From positions 1,922,001 through 1,986,000 of the forward strand of contig NZ_JAPENL010000001.1 of the NCBI RefSeq assembly GCF_026342015.1: DNA of 64,000 nt, read 5' to 3'. Shown piece by piece: positions 42,691 to 51,761 of this stretch. The notes under the pieces are model-generated. The model saw only the letters and a program-made list of their open reading frames with translations. It was not told where the DNA came from and made no database searches. The DNA comes from Micromonospora lupini. Lineage in GTDB: Bacteria; Actinomycetota; Actinomycetes; Mycobacteriales; Micromonosporaceae. Every line of letters begins with the position of its first letter. The stretch's first letter is position 1. Position numbers and translations under genes: made by a program.

Positions 42691-43683
42691 GTGTCTGTGT
42701 CACGTCGAGAACACGCCTGGCTCGCGGCCGCGGTGGTCGGCTGGATCGCACTCAACGGCGCGGTGCTTCTCCTCGCGCCCGGCGACGCCCCCTTCGACTG
42801 GCCGGCGCAGCACGACCCGCCATCCGGGCCCGGCCAGGTGATCGCCGCTCAGGCCACCCTCATCGAATTGGCACTGCTCGCCGTCATCGGGTACGCGCTC
42901 ACCCGTGGTCGACCCGCACCGATGATCGCCGAGCGCGCACCGACGCTCCCGACCGCTCGCCGTGAGACAGGACTCGTCCTGGCGTACGGCGTCCTCGCCC
43001 AACTCGGTGGCCTGCTCATCGGCCGAGCGCTCGGCTGGCACCCGATCGGCTTCCACCTGGCCGGCACGCTCGTCGGCACCGCCGATCCGGTCGGGCCCGC
43101 CGAGGCGCTCGGCTGGGCCACGTACAACCTTGTGGTCTACGCGCTGCTGCCACTCCTGTGGTTCCGGCGGCGCTACACCGCCCACCAGATGTGTCTGCGC
43201 TCGGCGGATCGGCGCGGCGACGCGATCCTCATCCTCGCCGTGCTGGTCCTCGAATCGCTCGCGCAATGGGTGGTGCTCGGCCACGCCTTCGCCGGCCTGG
43301 CCCCGGGTCAGCTCGCCGTCGGAGTGCCACTGACATTCCTGCTGTACCTGGCTGGCACGGTGCTGCCCACAGTCATCTTCGTGCAGAGCGTCCTCGTCCC
43401 CCGCTACGCCCGTCTGACCGGCTCCACCACCGCGACCCTCGTTCTCGGCGGCCTGACGTACGCGGCACTGCACGTGTTCGAGGGCTGGGGCAAGTTCGGG
43501 TCGCCGCGCGAGGCCACGCTGACGATCCTGTTCGTGCTTCTCATCTACACGCTGCCCGGCGCATTCAAGACCTGGCTCACCGTACGGACCGGCAACGCCT
43601 GGGTACACGCGTGGGCATATCACGCCTTCGCGCCACACACCATTCACGACGCCGGGTTGATAGTTCGGATCTTCCGCCTCTGA
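42691..43683 (+). CDS. Polytopic membrane protein under TetR control
   Basis: A 330-residue protein with about eight hydrophobic segments, among them WLAAAVVGWIALNGAVLLLA, TGLVLAYGVLAQLGGLLIG, AILILAVLVLESLAQWVVLG and LAVGVPLTFLLYLAGTVLPTVIFVQ. The C-terminal part (GGLTYAALHVFEG and NAWVHAWAYHAF) faintly recalls the last motifs of CPBP-type intramembrane proteases, but the EExxxR motif is absent. The function is therefore unassigned. The GTG start follows a GCGGGA stretch. Repression by the divergent TetR through the two operators is likely. Confidence 0.6.
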   Translation: MSVSRREHAWLAAAVVGWIALNGAVLLLAPGDAPFDWPAQHDPPSGPGQVIAAQATLIELALLAVIGYALTRGRPAPMIAERAPTLPTARRETGLVLAYGVLAQLGGLLIGRALGWHPIGFHLAGTLVGTADPVGPAEALGWATYNLVVYALLPLLWFRRRYTAHQMCLRSADRRGDAILILAVLVLESLAQWVVLGHAFAGLAPGQLAVGVPLTFLLYLAGTVLPTVIFVQSVLVPRYARLTGSTTATLVLGGLTYAALHVFEGWGKFGSPREATLTILFVLLIYTLPGAFKTWLTVRTGNAWVHAWAYHAFAPHTIHDAGLIVRIFRL

Positions 43684-43785
43684 CATGTGCGGCGAGTCGT
43701 ACGGGAACCTGCGCCGTCGGCAGAGACGGACCCACCCCCTCGTCACGGTCCTGACGGTGTCCTCGACGGAGATTGGGGAGGGCTG

Positions 43786-46700
43786 TCAGGCGGATTGCCG
43801 GTGGCGTCCGAGTGTCAGGAGCAGGCCGGCGGCGGCCAAGGCGACTCCGGCGACGGCGGTGTATGCGGGGAGTCGGGCGGGGATGCCGAGGTAGACGGTG
43901 ATGCCCAGGATGCGGGACAGGCCCCAGGGCAGCAGCGCGAGCTGGTCGTTCCACACCGTCAGCGCGCGTTCCAGGCCCACCACCGAGACCAGCGCGGACA
44001 GCACGCCGAGGGGCACGCCCGCGGCCGTGAGGGTCAGCCCGACGGCGCTTCGGCGGCGCAGGCCGTACCTGTCGCGCAGGACCACGGCGACGACCACGAA
44101 CAGCCAGCAGAACGCCGCGAACGCGACGGTGACGTACGCCGCGCGCGCATTCGGCGCGGTCCAGAAGACGAACCAGTAACCGCCCGGTCCGCGCCCGGCG
44201 AGCGCCGCAAGCAGCAGCACGCTGCGCAGCAGCGCGACGCCGCCGACCACGGCCCACAGGTGGAACGGATCCCGGCGGCCGACGACGAGGCGTACGACGA
44301 GGGCGAACAGCGCCCACCCACCGAGGGTGACCAGCAGGTGCGCCGGCGCGGCGAACCAGGTCAACACGAGCCGGCTCGCCACCAGCACCACCGCCGGGAC
44401 CAGCCACACCAACACCCGGTCCGCCCGCGTCGTCGGCGTCGGCAGCGCGGCGACCCGCCACGGCCGGAGCGCGCCGAGCAGCAGCCCCCGCGCGGCGGCC
44501 GCGCCGAACCCGCGCCCGTACAGGCCGAGCAGCACCACCAGCAGGATCGACCCGAGCGTCACCCGGGCCGCCCAGGCCATCGCCGGGTCCCGGTCGGCAC
44601 GCCGCGCCCCGAGGTCGGCGGCGGTGAAGTTGTACGCGGGCAGGTCCAGGTCGGCGCCGTAGCGCTGCCGGTGCGCGTCGCGCGCGCCCTGGTAGGCCGC
44701 CGCGGCCAACCGCCAGTCGTGGCGGGCGGCCGGGGCGCCGGTGTCCAGCCACTGCGCGTGCCGCAGCACCATGGTCCGGTACGCGCCAAGCGTCTCGAAC
44801 AGGTCGACCTGGTAGTCGAGAGTCGCGGTGAAGCGTCCGCGCAGTTCGGCGTCCCGCCAGGTCGCCGGGTCGGTCGCGGCGATCAGGTCGCGCATGCGCC
44901 GGGCCAGCACGACGGCCTGCGTGCCCTCCTCGATCGCCTCGTCGACGCGGCCGCCGGTCACCGCGTAGATGCTGTCCAGCGCGGCGGAGTCGCCGGTAGG
45001 GATGTCCCACTCGAAGATCCACATCATGGGCGGCGGTTCCAGCCCGAGCGCCCGCACCGACCTGTCGGCGTACGGACCGATGTAGAGACCCTTGGTGACC
45101 GCCTGCCGGGACAGCGCCATGGCCCGCCCGATCGCGGCGACGGTGGCCGGATCGCCGGAGAACGTGCGGTACGCCCAGTCCGCCGTGACCTGCGCCGGGT
45201 CGACGTTCGGGTCCCAGGCCAGGCGGCCGACGGCGTACGTGTTGAGGTCGTAGAGCTGCCAGAACCCGGCGCGCAGGTACAGCGACATGGGCCCGGCGCG
45301 CAGCGGCCCGCCGTCCTGGGTCCAGTTCCAGACACCCTCGACGTTCGGGTTGGCGGCGAGGAATGCGCGCAGCGCCTCGCGGTGCAGCGGGCCGAGGTCG
45401 TTGGGCAGCGAGCCGAACCCCTCGAACTCGCGCCGGGCCTGGAACTCGACGATGCGGCGGTGCCCGCCGCCAAGCAGTGTGGTGTTCAGTGGCAGGTGAC
45501 TGTAGAAGTCGCCCAGGGTGTACTTGGTGGACACGATCAGGTGCGGGTCGTCGAGCCCGCCGAGGACCTTCGCGTACGACGCCGGGTTGGTGTGCAGGTC
45601 GCCGACGGCGCCGACGCCCACCGTCCACGTCCGGAAGATGATCTCCTTCCCGGCTGGGCCGGCGGTGTCCAGCAGCGCGCGCAGCATCGCGCGTACGGAC
45701 GCCTCAGTGGTGACCGCGAGCCGTGACGAGTAGTCCCAGCCGGTTCCGGCGTACACCTCGCCGCCCTCGCCGACGCGGACCATCAGGCCGTCGACGAACG
45801 GCATGCTCTCGAACAGCTCGGCCAGGCCGGCCTGGTAGACCGCCCACAGCCGAGGGTCTGCCGCGTCGAGGTCGCCGACGGTCCGCGTCAGGTACGCCTC
45901 CAACGGTGGTGACACCGCGAGCATGTCGGTCAGCAGGAAGACCCGCATGCCCAAGTCCTCGGCGTACCGAAAGACGGGGCCGAACGCCGCGACCATCGCC
46001 CGTGCGCGGTCGACGTGCGGGTCTCCGGGCCGGTAGACCGCGCGCCCGTCGCCGACCTTCGCGAACGTCACGTACTCCAGGAAGCCGGGCACGACGATCC
46101 CGTTGAATCCCTGCGCCACCGAGTGGTCGACGAACTGCCGAAACTGCGCGTCGATGCGGGCCACCGCGTCGGCGTCCACCCACGGCGCGCGAGGCAGCAC
46201 CGCCGACCCGACCACGTCGGTGTTCAGGCCATAGTCGTCGCCGGCGGCGAAGACGGCCGGGTCGGGCTCGCGCCCCACCGAACCCGCGTCGGTCAGCCGC
46301 AGGCCGAGCCGGGGGATGACCACCCGACCCGCATCCGCCGCGGGGAGCGCCTCGGCACCGGAGCGGATCCGGTCGGCCAGCCGGTACATCCCGGCCGCCA
46401 CGCCCGCGACGTCTCCGCCCTGGACGGCCAGCTCGGTGCCGCGCACGTCGAGCCGGTACGACTCGGGCTTTCCGCCGAGGGTGGCCAGCACGCCCGCCCG
46501 TAGCGTGCTCACCGCCGACAGGTCCGGGGCCGCGACGCGCGCCCTGCCGGTGCCCGGCGTGGCCGTCGCGGACCTGGCCGGGCTCGACGCGGCCGGGGCG
46601 AGCACCGGCCGGGGCAGGCCGCGGAAGACGATCGCGTCGGCGACGGCGGCTGCGGCCTTCCTGAGGCGCGGCTCGTCGGGCACGACGAGGGACGCCAACG

Positions 46701-46884
46701 GCGGGACCGGCGCGGGCGTCCGCGCCGGCGCGGCGACGGCGTCCTCGCGCGGCACGACGGCGGCGGCGTGGCTCAGCCCCAGCGTGTCGCCGACCCCCCA
46801 GGCCGTGGCCGCGCCGAGCGCCAACAGGACCACCGCGGCGACGAGCAGCGGGTACGGCCGGCGAACCTGGGGGACATGAGCCAC
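43786..46884 (-). CDS. Membrane-bound glycoside-hydrolase-like protein with polytopic C-terminus
   Basis: About 1032 residues. A first membrane helix (LLVAAVVLLALGAATAWG) anchors an extracellular part that begins with an alpha/beta domain like GH67N/GH20b (GKPESYRLDVRGTELAVQGGDVAGVAAGMYRLADRI), then a barrel-like region (WVDADAVARIDAQFRQFVDHSVAQGFNGIVVPG, DGLMVRVGEGGEVYAGTGWDYSS, VEFQARREFEGFGSLPND, NVEGVWNWTQ). From about residue 768 to the end come some seven hydrophobic segments. The nearest recognisable theme is alpha-glucuronidase-like glycosidases, with low certainty. GTG at 46884 starts just before the first helix. A glycosidase fused to a polytopic membrane domain is unusual. Confidence 0.6.
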   Translation of the reverse strand: MAHVPQVRRPYPLLVAAVVLLALGAATAWGVGDTLGLSHAAAVVPREDAVAAPARTPAPVPPLASLVVPDEPRLRKAAAAVADAIVFRGLPRPVLAPAASSPARSATATPGTGRARVAAPDLSAVSTLRAGVLATLGGKPESYRLDVRGTELAVQGGDVAGVAAGMYRLADRIRSGAEALPAADAGRVVIPRLGLRLTDAGSVGREPDPAVFAAGDDYGLNTDVVGSAVLPRAPWVDADAVARIDAQFRQFVDHSVAQGFNGIVVPGFLEYVTFAKVGDGRAVYRPGDPHVDRARAMVAAFGPVFRYAEDLGMRVFLLTDMLAVSPPLEAYLTRTVGDLDAADPRLWAVYQAGLAELFESMPFVDGLMVRVGEGGEVYAGTGWDYSSRLAVTTEASVRAMLRALLDTAGPAGKEIIFRTWTVGVGAVGDLHTNPASYAKVLGGLDDPHLIVSTKYTLGDFYSHLPLNTTLLGGGHRRIVEFQARREFEGFGSLPNDLGPLHREALRAFLAANPNVEGVWNWTQDGGPLRAGPMSLYLRAGFWQLYDLNTYAVGRLAWDPNVDPAQVTADWAYRTFSGDPATVAAIGRAMALSRQAVTKGLYIGPYADRSVRALGLEPPPMMWIFEWDIPTGDSAALDSIYAVTGGRVDEAIEEGTQAVVLARRMRDLIAATDPATWRDAELRGRFTATLDYQVDLFETLGAYRTMVLRHAQWLDTGAPAARHDWRLAAAAYQGARDAHRQRYGADLDLPAYNFTAADLGARRADRDPAMAWAARVTLGSILLVVLLGLYGRGFGAAAARGLLLGALRPWRVAALPTPTTRADRVLVWLVPAVVLVASRLVLTWFAAPAHLLVTLGGWALFALVVRLVVGRRDPFHLWAVVGGVALLRSVLLLAALAGRGPGGYWFVFWTAPNARAAYVTVAFAAFCWLFVVVAVVLRDRYGLRRRSAVGLTLTAAGVPLGVLSALVSVVGLERALTVWNDQLALLPWGLSRILGITVYLGIPARLPAYTAVAGVALAAAGLLLTLGRHRQSA

Positions 46885-47029
46885 GCTCGCATGGTAGTGG
46901 CCGCACCGGCCTCCGCCCTCGACGTGCAGTAGCTGGCGGTGAGCGTCATCGGCTACCGGGAACTTCTCCTGGACGTGCATCGCGGGAAATAGGTATTGCG
47001 CCGTTGACACCGCACGGCACTCTCAGCTT

Positions 47030-48745
47030 ATGAACAGATTCACCGCGGTGAGTCGAAGCTTCGTCGCAGTGGGGCGGGCGTCCATTGCGGTCCTGCTCGG
47101 CTTGTTACTGCTGTTGTCGGCATGCACTTTCGGCGGTGACCGGGAGCCGGACAACGAGGCCACGACCCCGCCGCCGTCGCCCGAGGAAGGTGCCGCAGTC
47201 GCGCTGACCAACGCGCTTGACCGGCTCGAAGCCTCGCCTGGGCTGCATTACAAGGGAGCATTCGACAATCCGTCCGGAACCGCGAACGTCGATCTGCGCG
47301 TCTCCGGCAGCGGCGTGGCGTACGGCTCGATGAGTGACTCCGGTGCGACGCTGCGGATCCTCGCCCTGCAGGACCGAACGCTCATTCGCGCAGGTGAGGC
47401 GTTCTGGAAGTCCGCCGCGTCCGCGCAGCCTGCGGGCGACCCGAAGATCAAGGCCGAGCTGACCAAACGCTTCGCCAGGAGTTGGGTCGCCATCGACGCC
47501 CGGGTGATGGGCGATCCCGGCGTCACGCTGCGCCCCGCCAACGTCGCCGGGCAGTTCCGCGACCAGCTACGACAGACGGGCGTCACCGCGGTGGGGCACG
47601 GTACTGTCGGCCAGCAGCAGAGCACGGCCGTCACGGTCGGATCCACCATCTATCACGTTACGTCGAACAGTCCGTACCGGTTGCTGAAGGTCGAGCACCC
47701 GCGTATCAAAGCCGCTAATCGTGCGACGCGAGGGGCGGTGCGCGGTGCGGCGTTCCGCGTCGCGCAGCGGGACCCGTCCGACGACAGCCTTGATTTCGGC
47801 GAGATGGACCCGTCGGCGCTCGACGGCTTCTACGACGATGTCGAGAACGAGGCGAAACGCGAGCTCGGCAAGGCCGTCGACTCGCGGGTGAAGTTCAATG
47901 CCACGCTCACTGGCGGCATCAGTTGTCCGTTCGGCAGCGGCGCCTGCACCGTGCGCGCCAACGTCGCCAACACACTGACGGCCGCCCAGGGTGCCGGTGC
48001 GACCGGCACGGTGCGAGCCGACATGACGGCATTCGTGACCGGGCCGTCGAACGCGGCGACCTGCACCGACTCGAAAACCATGGCGGTCAACTCCTCGACG
48101 TCCATGTCGTGCGTCGTGCGCCTGGTCCTGCCGCGGTGCAACAAACGCGGCGTCTGCACCTGGCCGGTGAACGCGAACATCATGGTGATCGCGCGGGCGG
48201 ACGTCAACGTCACCGCGATCACGAAGCAGTTGCGCCGCGACCGGTCCGTCGATGGACGACTGGCCAGGTGTCGGGCCGGTCAGGGCTGCGGCTATCCGGT
48301 GAAGGGCTCCAAGGCCGGTGCGGAAGCAGCACGAGCCGACGCCGAACGGCTCGCGAGCAAGAGGCAGCAGCGACAGTGCCAGAACGGCACCGTCGCCGTG
48401 GCCAAGGTGGCCCAGAAGAGCGGTGGCGGCACGAAGACGATCGTCGCGACCGAAGCCCCGAGCAGGCCGAGGGAGTGGACGGACGCTGACCTGGGGGGCA
48501 TGGAGGTCGCTGAATACCCGGGCCACGCTGAGGCGTCGATCATTCAGTGGCTGAAGCACAACGCCAACTGGTACATAGTCGAGGGCGCAGCGCAGCGCAA
48601 CGTATGTCAACCCGGTGAGGCACCCAACTGCGACGTATCGTGCATGGAGCAGTTGGAGAACGTCGAGGGACTCACGATCGGCCCGGCTGAGTTCCGCAGC
48701 GGTACGCGATACAAGTCGCGGATCAGAACCTTCTGGACCGAATGA
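47030..48745 (+). CDS. Lipoprotein-tethered polymorphic toxin candidate (deaminase-like C-terminus)
   Basis: A 571-residue lipoprotein. The signal SIAVLLGLLLLLSAC places the lipid-accepting Cys at residue 32. Residues 50-200 resemble the sensor-like beta domains of actinobacterial lipoproteins (LEASPGLHYKGAF, RLLKVEHPRI). A middle segment with paired Cys and an Arg/Lys-rich, helix-prone stretch (near 410-450) leads to a short C-terminal domain with HAE at 499-501 and Cys at 526, 534 and 538. HAE plus downstream Cys is the zinc signature of nucleic-acid deaminases found as effector domains. The Cys spacing (x7, x3) differs from the classical CxxC. The stop overlaps the next gene as ATGA. The role as a toxin is inferred from architecture and coupling. 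Confidence 0.62.
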   Translation: MNRFTAVSRSFVAVGRASIAVLLGLLLLLSACTFGGDREPDNEATTPPPSPEEGAAVALTNALDRLEASPGLHYKGAFDNPSGTANVDLRVSGSGVAYGSMSDSGATLRILALQDRTLIRAGEAFWKSAASAQPAGDPKIKAELTKRFARSWVAIDARVMGDPGVTLRPANVAGQFRDQLRQTGVTAVGHGTVGQQQSTAVTVGSTIYHVTSNSPYRLLKVEHPRIKAANRATRGAVRGAAFRVAQRDPSDDSLDFGEMDPSALDGFYDDVENEAKRELGKAVDSRVKFNATLTGGISCPFGSGACTVRANVANTLTAAQGAGATGTVRADMTAFVTGPSNAATCTDSKTMAVNSSTSMSCVVRLVLPRCNKRGVCTWPVNANIMVIARADVNVTAITKQLRRDRSVDGRLARCRAGQGCGYPVKGSKAGAEAARADAERLASKRQQRQCQNGTVAVAKVAQKSGGGTKTIVATEAPSRPREWTDADLGGMEVAEYPGHAEASIIQWLKHNANWYIVEGAAQRNVCQPGEAPNCDVSCMEQLENVEGLTIGPAEFRSGTRYKSRIRTFWTE

Positions 48746-49332
48746 ACACGAGAGGGCCTGAGGTGACCGGCTACACCGAGTTGGCCCATGGCCTAGCGGA
48801 GCTTCCCCGGGCGGCGAGGGCGGTACACGGAGCGTGCTGTGCACTGCGCTACGTGCCGGTACTGACGGCGATCACCCCTGACCTGGAAACGGTCGCTGTC
48901 GAGTACATCGACCTGATCACCGATCACCTCGGGACGGTCGACGACGGCCGGCTGACGACGGCCTACGAGCGTGTCGACGCGCTGGTGCCCAAGGTTGGTG
49001 ATGGCCAGGACCCGGACTACTGGGTGGCCGATGCCCTGTCCCTTGTCGCTTACACCCTCGATTGCGCGCGATCTGACGGCTCGCCCGACGCAGCCAACTG
49101 GGTATGTTCTGGCGCACTCAACATCGCCGCCGCGATCGACGTGTACATCAGGGGTGATGGCCTGACCGCCCGGCTGGAGGAACTCGACATCGCTGCACAG
49201 GAGTCCAGCATCCGCCAGCTCCAAGGAGACTTCGACGCCTCAACGGTCGCCGGGCTTCGGTCGGAATCGGCGGTTGTCGCCGCCGAGGTGGAGACGATGC
49301 TGCAAGTGTTTCTCCGCGCCCTTCGTCCCTGA
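48742..49332 (+). CDS. Probable immunity protein coupled to the toxin gene
   Basis: About 196 residues, mostly alpha-helical with no signal peptide: LAHGLAELPRAARAVHGACCALRYVPVLTAI, VAVEYIDLITDHL, DYWVADALSLVAYTLDCA and SAVVAAEVETMLQVFLRAL. The length and helical layout faintly recall DUF416-type proteins, but I cannot name a family. The ATG overlaps the toxin stop as ATGA; an internal GTG at 48763 with GAGGGCC upstream is an alternative. An immediately coupled cytosolic protein downstream of an effector-like gene is the usual position of an immunity gene. Confidence 0.6.
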   Translation: MNTRGPEVTGYTELAHGLAELPRAARAVHGACCALRYVPVLTAITPDLETVAVEYIDLITDHLGTVDDGRLTTAYERVDALVPKVGDGQDPDYWVADALSLVAYTLDCARSDGSPDAANWVCSGALNIAAAIDVYIRGDGLTARLEELDIAAQESSIRQLQGDFDASTVAGLRSESAVVAAEVETMLQVFLRALRP

Positions 49333-49398
49333 GTCATCCGGACGAGGCCGACGTCGGGGGCTGCCGGCTTGCCTGCACCTAGGGCTGCTCAAGGAGCC

Positions 49399-50031
49399 TC
49401 AGTCCGCACTGGTCGCCCGCTCATCGGCCCAACGACGGCCAGAATCCTCCGGATCGTCCGGTTGCAGGCTGCCGTCCACCAGACCGGCGAAGAGCGACTC
49501 GAACAACCGATCCGGGTCCACCGCTGCTCGCCCTGCCCGGTCCCCACTGGCCTCGTCGTAGGCCGCCTGAACCCCGACAACCTGGCGCGCCAACGCCACC
49601 ATGTCCACGCCCGTGCGGTACAGCGACGCCCACAGCTCTTCCTCAAGCTCTATCGCGGCCCCCTCCCACGGCTGCGCCGGCTCCGGCGAGTCCCCGTCCT
49701 CTTCCTCGGCCCGCCGGTACACCGCCCGCGACCGGGCTCTGCTTGCCAGGCCCATGAGGTCCACGATCAGGGTGAACGGTCGACGGTTTATCGGGAACGC
49801 CCACGGCATCGTCCGGCCGATCCGGGCCACCCCCAGCCCCTGCACCAGGTCGAACAGCAGATCATCCGCCGGCTTCCACACCACGCTGTGGTCATGGTCG
49901 AGCACCGCCCGCAGCGCCGAGGCATCCGCCCCCAAGCCAGCCGAGGTGGACCAGCCGGTCAGCTCCGCCACCACATCGTCAACGGTGCGGCCGATCGGCT
50001 CCGGCAAGTCATCAGGCTGATGCCGGAACAC
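49399..50031 (-). CDS. Unassigned protein, downstream half of a possibly frameshifted gene
   Basis: A 210-residue frame starting at GTG 50031 (FRHQPDDLPEPIGRTVDDVVAELTGWS). It continues with LLFDLVQGLGVARIGRTMPWAFPINRRPF and a helical, acidic C-terminal half (QPWEGAAIELEEELWASLYRTGVDMV). No family is recognised. It overlaps the end of the frame at 50012-50374 by 20 bp. A run of five C (50031-50035 on the plus strand) lies at the overlap, and removing one base would fuse LTHLWDTSGPCG directly to FRHQPDDLPEPIG. The two frames are therefore probably one gene of about 325 residues carrying a 1-nt shift, or an overlapping pair. It converges on the probable immunity gene. Confidence 0.55.
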   Translation of the reverse strand: MFRHQPDDLPEPIGRTVDDVVAELTGWSTSAGLGADASALRAVLDHDHSVVWKPADDLLFDLVQGLGVARIGRTMPWAFPINRRPFTLIVDLMGLASRARSRAVYRRAEEEDGDSPEPAQPWEGAAIELEEELWASLYRTGVDMVALARQVVGVQAAYDEASGDRAGRAAVDPDRLFESLFAGLVDGSLQPDDPEDSGRRWADERATSAD

Positions 50032-50374
50032 CCCCGCACGGCCCGCTGGTATCCCACAGGTGGGTCAACGACCCCACGACGCCCGGCACCGCCGTGCACA
50101 TCACCGCGCAGTCGCCGTCACTGACATACGCGGCGAAGACCGGATGCCCTGTCGACGCCACCACCGCCCCACAGGGCCCGAGCAGGTCCGGCGGATCGTT
50201 CCACCCGCTGGTCTCCAGCAGCTGCCACCCATCGCCCAGATCGCGCAACCAACGATGCTGGTAACCGAACCCACTCATGCCGTCCTGGTCGACCAGCAAC
50301 CCCTGTGGTCGCGCCACAACGATCGTCCCCCAATAACCCACGCGCAGGAGCTTAGGCCGGGCCACCGTGATCAC
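50012..50374 (-). CDS. Unassigned protein, upstream half of a possibly frameshifted gene
   Basis: About 120 residues from GTG 50374: ITVARPKLLRVGYWGTIVVARPQG, then GYQHRWLRDLGDGWQLLETSGWNDPPDLLG and VFAAYVSDGDCAVMCTAVPGVVGSLTHLWD. It ends a few residues after LTHLWDTSGPCG, where the frame of 49399-50031 begins. The start is uncertain; TTG 50410 and ATG 50401 extend the frame. Beta-rich and intracellular, it may be an immunity-type protein given its neighbours, but no domain is named with confidence. Confidence 0.5.
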   Translation of the reverse strand: MITVARPKLLRVGYWGTIVVARPQGLLVDQDGMSGFGYQHRWLRDLGDGWQLLETSGWNDPPDLLGPCGAVVASTGHPVFAAYVSDGDCAVMCTAVPGVVGSLTHLWDTSGPCGGVPASA

Positions 50375-50436
50375 CCAGACACAGGCACCCTGCCCCACCA
50401 TCCTCGCCAAACATGCGCGTACGAGGGTCTGCGATC

Positions 50437-51105
50437 ATGCGGCTCGTGAGCGACTGGAAGCAGTTCCGCGATGAGGTGTCGTGGTTCCTCGGGCCGGGGG
50501 AAGGCGCTGAGGTGGGCATGGCGCGGCCCTGGGCCCGTAAGCCGATCGCTGGCTTGCCTGAACTGTCCGCGTTGCTCGCCTCGGCCACGGTCACGCCGGT
50601 GTCAGTCGGAGACACCGCCTTCGAGCTGCTGGCATGGGGGCCATCTGGCCATCGGCGGGGATGGCTCTGCCACCTACCGCGCGATGCGGACAGCGACCAC
50701 ATCGTCCAGACGCACAAGAGTTTCTGGAAGGCCTGCGGTGGGATAGTCGAACGGTTCGGCGAGCCGTCTACCTGGTGGACCAACCAGAATGAGGTGCTCA
50801 CGGCCGCGGCGACGCAGGTGCGGGTCGCGGATGTGCTCAATGACTATGCGTGGATCTGGGAAGACGACGGTCTGCAGATTGCCATCGACCCAGATGACTA
50901 CTATGCGGCAGCGGTGGAGGCCAATGGGAACCTGACCCTGGCGCATCGCGAAGACGGCCGACTACTACTCTTTGCGCCGGATCACTCCTTTGCCGGTGTC
51001 ACCCCCGTGGCGGGCTCCCCACCGTACTCACTGCTCACGATCGATGAGGTGCCCGACCTCAAAACCTGGATCGAAGCGTGCGCCGCGGCCTGGCGACATC
51101 AGTAG
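50437..51105 (+). CDS. Unassigned intracellular protein, SMI1/immunity-like appearance
   Basis: A 222-residue protein. The N-terminal half has LPELSALLASATVTPVSVGDTAFELLAWGPSG and HKSFWKACGGIVERFGEPSTWWTNQNEVL; the C-terminal half has DYAWIWEDDGLQIAIDPDDYYAAAVEANGNLTLAHREDGRLLLFAPDH, ending PDLKTWIEACAAAW. The alternation of an acidic surface segment and a short beta sheet with LLLFAPDH resembles SUKH-type immunity proteins, but that is only an impression. ATG 50437 follows GAGGG; ATG 50413 is possible. It is divergent from the unassigned minus-strand gene at 50012-50374. Confidence 0.55.
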   Translation: MRLVSDWKQFRDEVSWFLGPGEGAEVGMARPWARKPIAGLPELSALLASATVTPVSVGDTAFELLAWGPSGHRRGWLCHLPRDADSDHIVQTHKSFWKACGGIVERFGEPSTWWTNQNEVLTAAATQVRVADVLNDYAWIWEDDGLQIAIDPDDYYAAAVEANGNLTLAHREDGRLLLFAPDHSFAGVTPVAGSPPYSLLTIDEVPDLKTWIEACAAAWRHQ

Positions 51106-51321
51106 ATCGACGTGCGTACGCATCTGGCGTTGAGTCGGCACGGCGGCCTTTCCGACATCGATGACGTCACGCATTTTCGCCGTCGGACCAGTAACCGGTC
51201 CCGATGCTGAGATGCCGATCCCACAAGCGGCGCCGCGACCAGCGCATCCTCTGCGGTGGCCTCATCGGCGAACCCGAACGTGTCAATACGGTGGGAGTGG
51301 TGGCGTCGTAGGGTCCGAGGC

Positions 51322-51687
51322 ATGCACAGCACTCTGACGGAGCACGCTCGGTGCCTCTACGGTGACGAGTATCGACCCGCTGCGCAGCCATGCCGCCCTG
51401 ATCACGCCGAGCACAACTTCATCGAAGAGCTGACCTTCGCCGGCGCGGAGTCGATCCTCGCCATGCTGCACGAGTTGTGCCCGCAGGTGGTTGACGGGCT
51501 CCTGCCGGTATGGGTGCGGAACCTGGCCTATCGGTTGGTGCTTCTGCAGCGACCCGGTGAGCCTGCGCTGATGCGAGAGGCTGCGCAAAACCTCTGGCTG
51601 CACGGCCCTGATTGGGATGACATCGCGGCAGAGCTGACACGCCGTGCCGAAGCTCTGGAAGCAGGCAGACCTGGAAGCCCGACCTGA
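51322..51687 (+). CDS. Small unassigned protein
   Basis: A 121-residue acidic, helical protein (NFIEELTFAGAESILAMLHELCPQVVDGLLP, WVRNLAYRLVLLQRPGEPALMREAAQNLWLHGPDWDDIAAELTRRAEALE). ATG at 51322 follows CGAGG. No signal peptide or membrane helix is seen. No family is recognised. It lies among other small genes beside the toxin candidate and converges on the gene at 51762-52430. Confidence 0.55.
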   Translation: MHSTLTEHARCLYGDEYRPAAQPCRPDHAEHNFIEELTFAGAESILAMLHELCPQVVDGLLPVWVRNLAYRLVLLQRPGEPALMREAAQNLWLHGPDWDDIAAELTRRAEALEAGRPGSPT

Positions 51688-51761
51688 ACAAGATCAGGTA
51701 CGCGGATCTGCCACTGATGCTGCTCACCCGATCCCCACCCATGTGTCGACATGTAAAGGCG

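Noticed and set aside
43687..45726. Plus-strand frame of about 680 codons
   Set aside because: It is antisense to the glycosidase-like membrane protein, whose helices and GH-like blocks are convincing.
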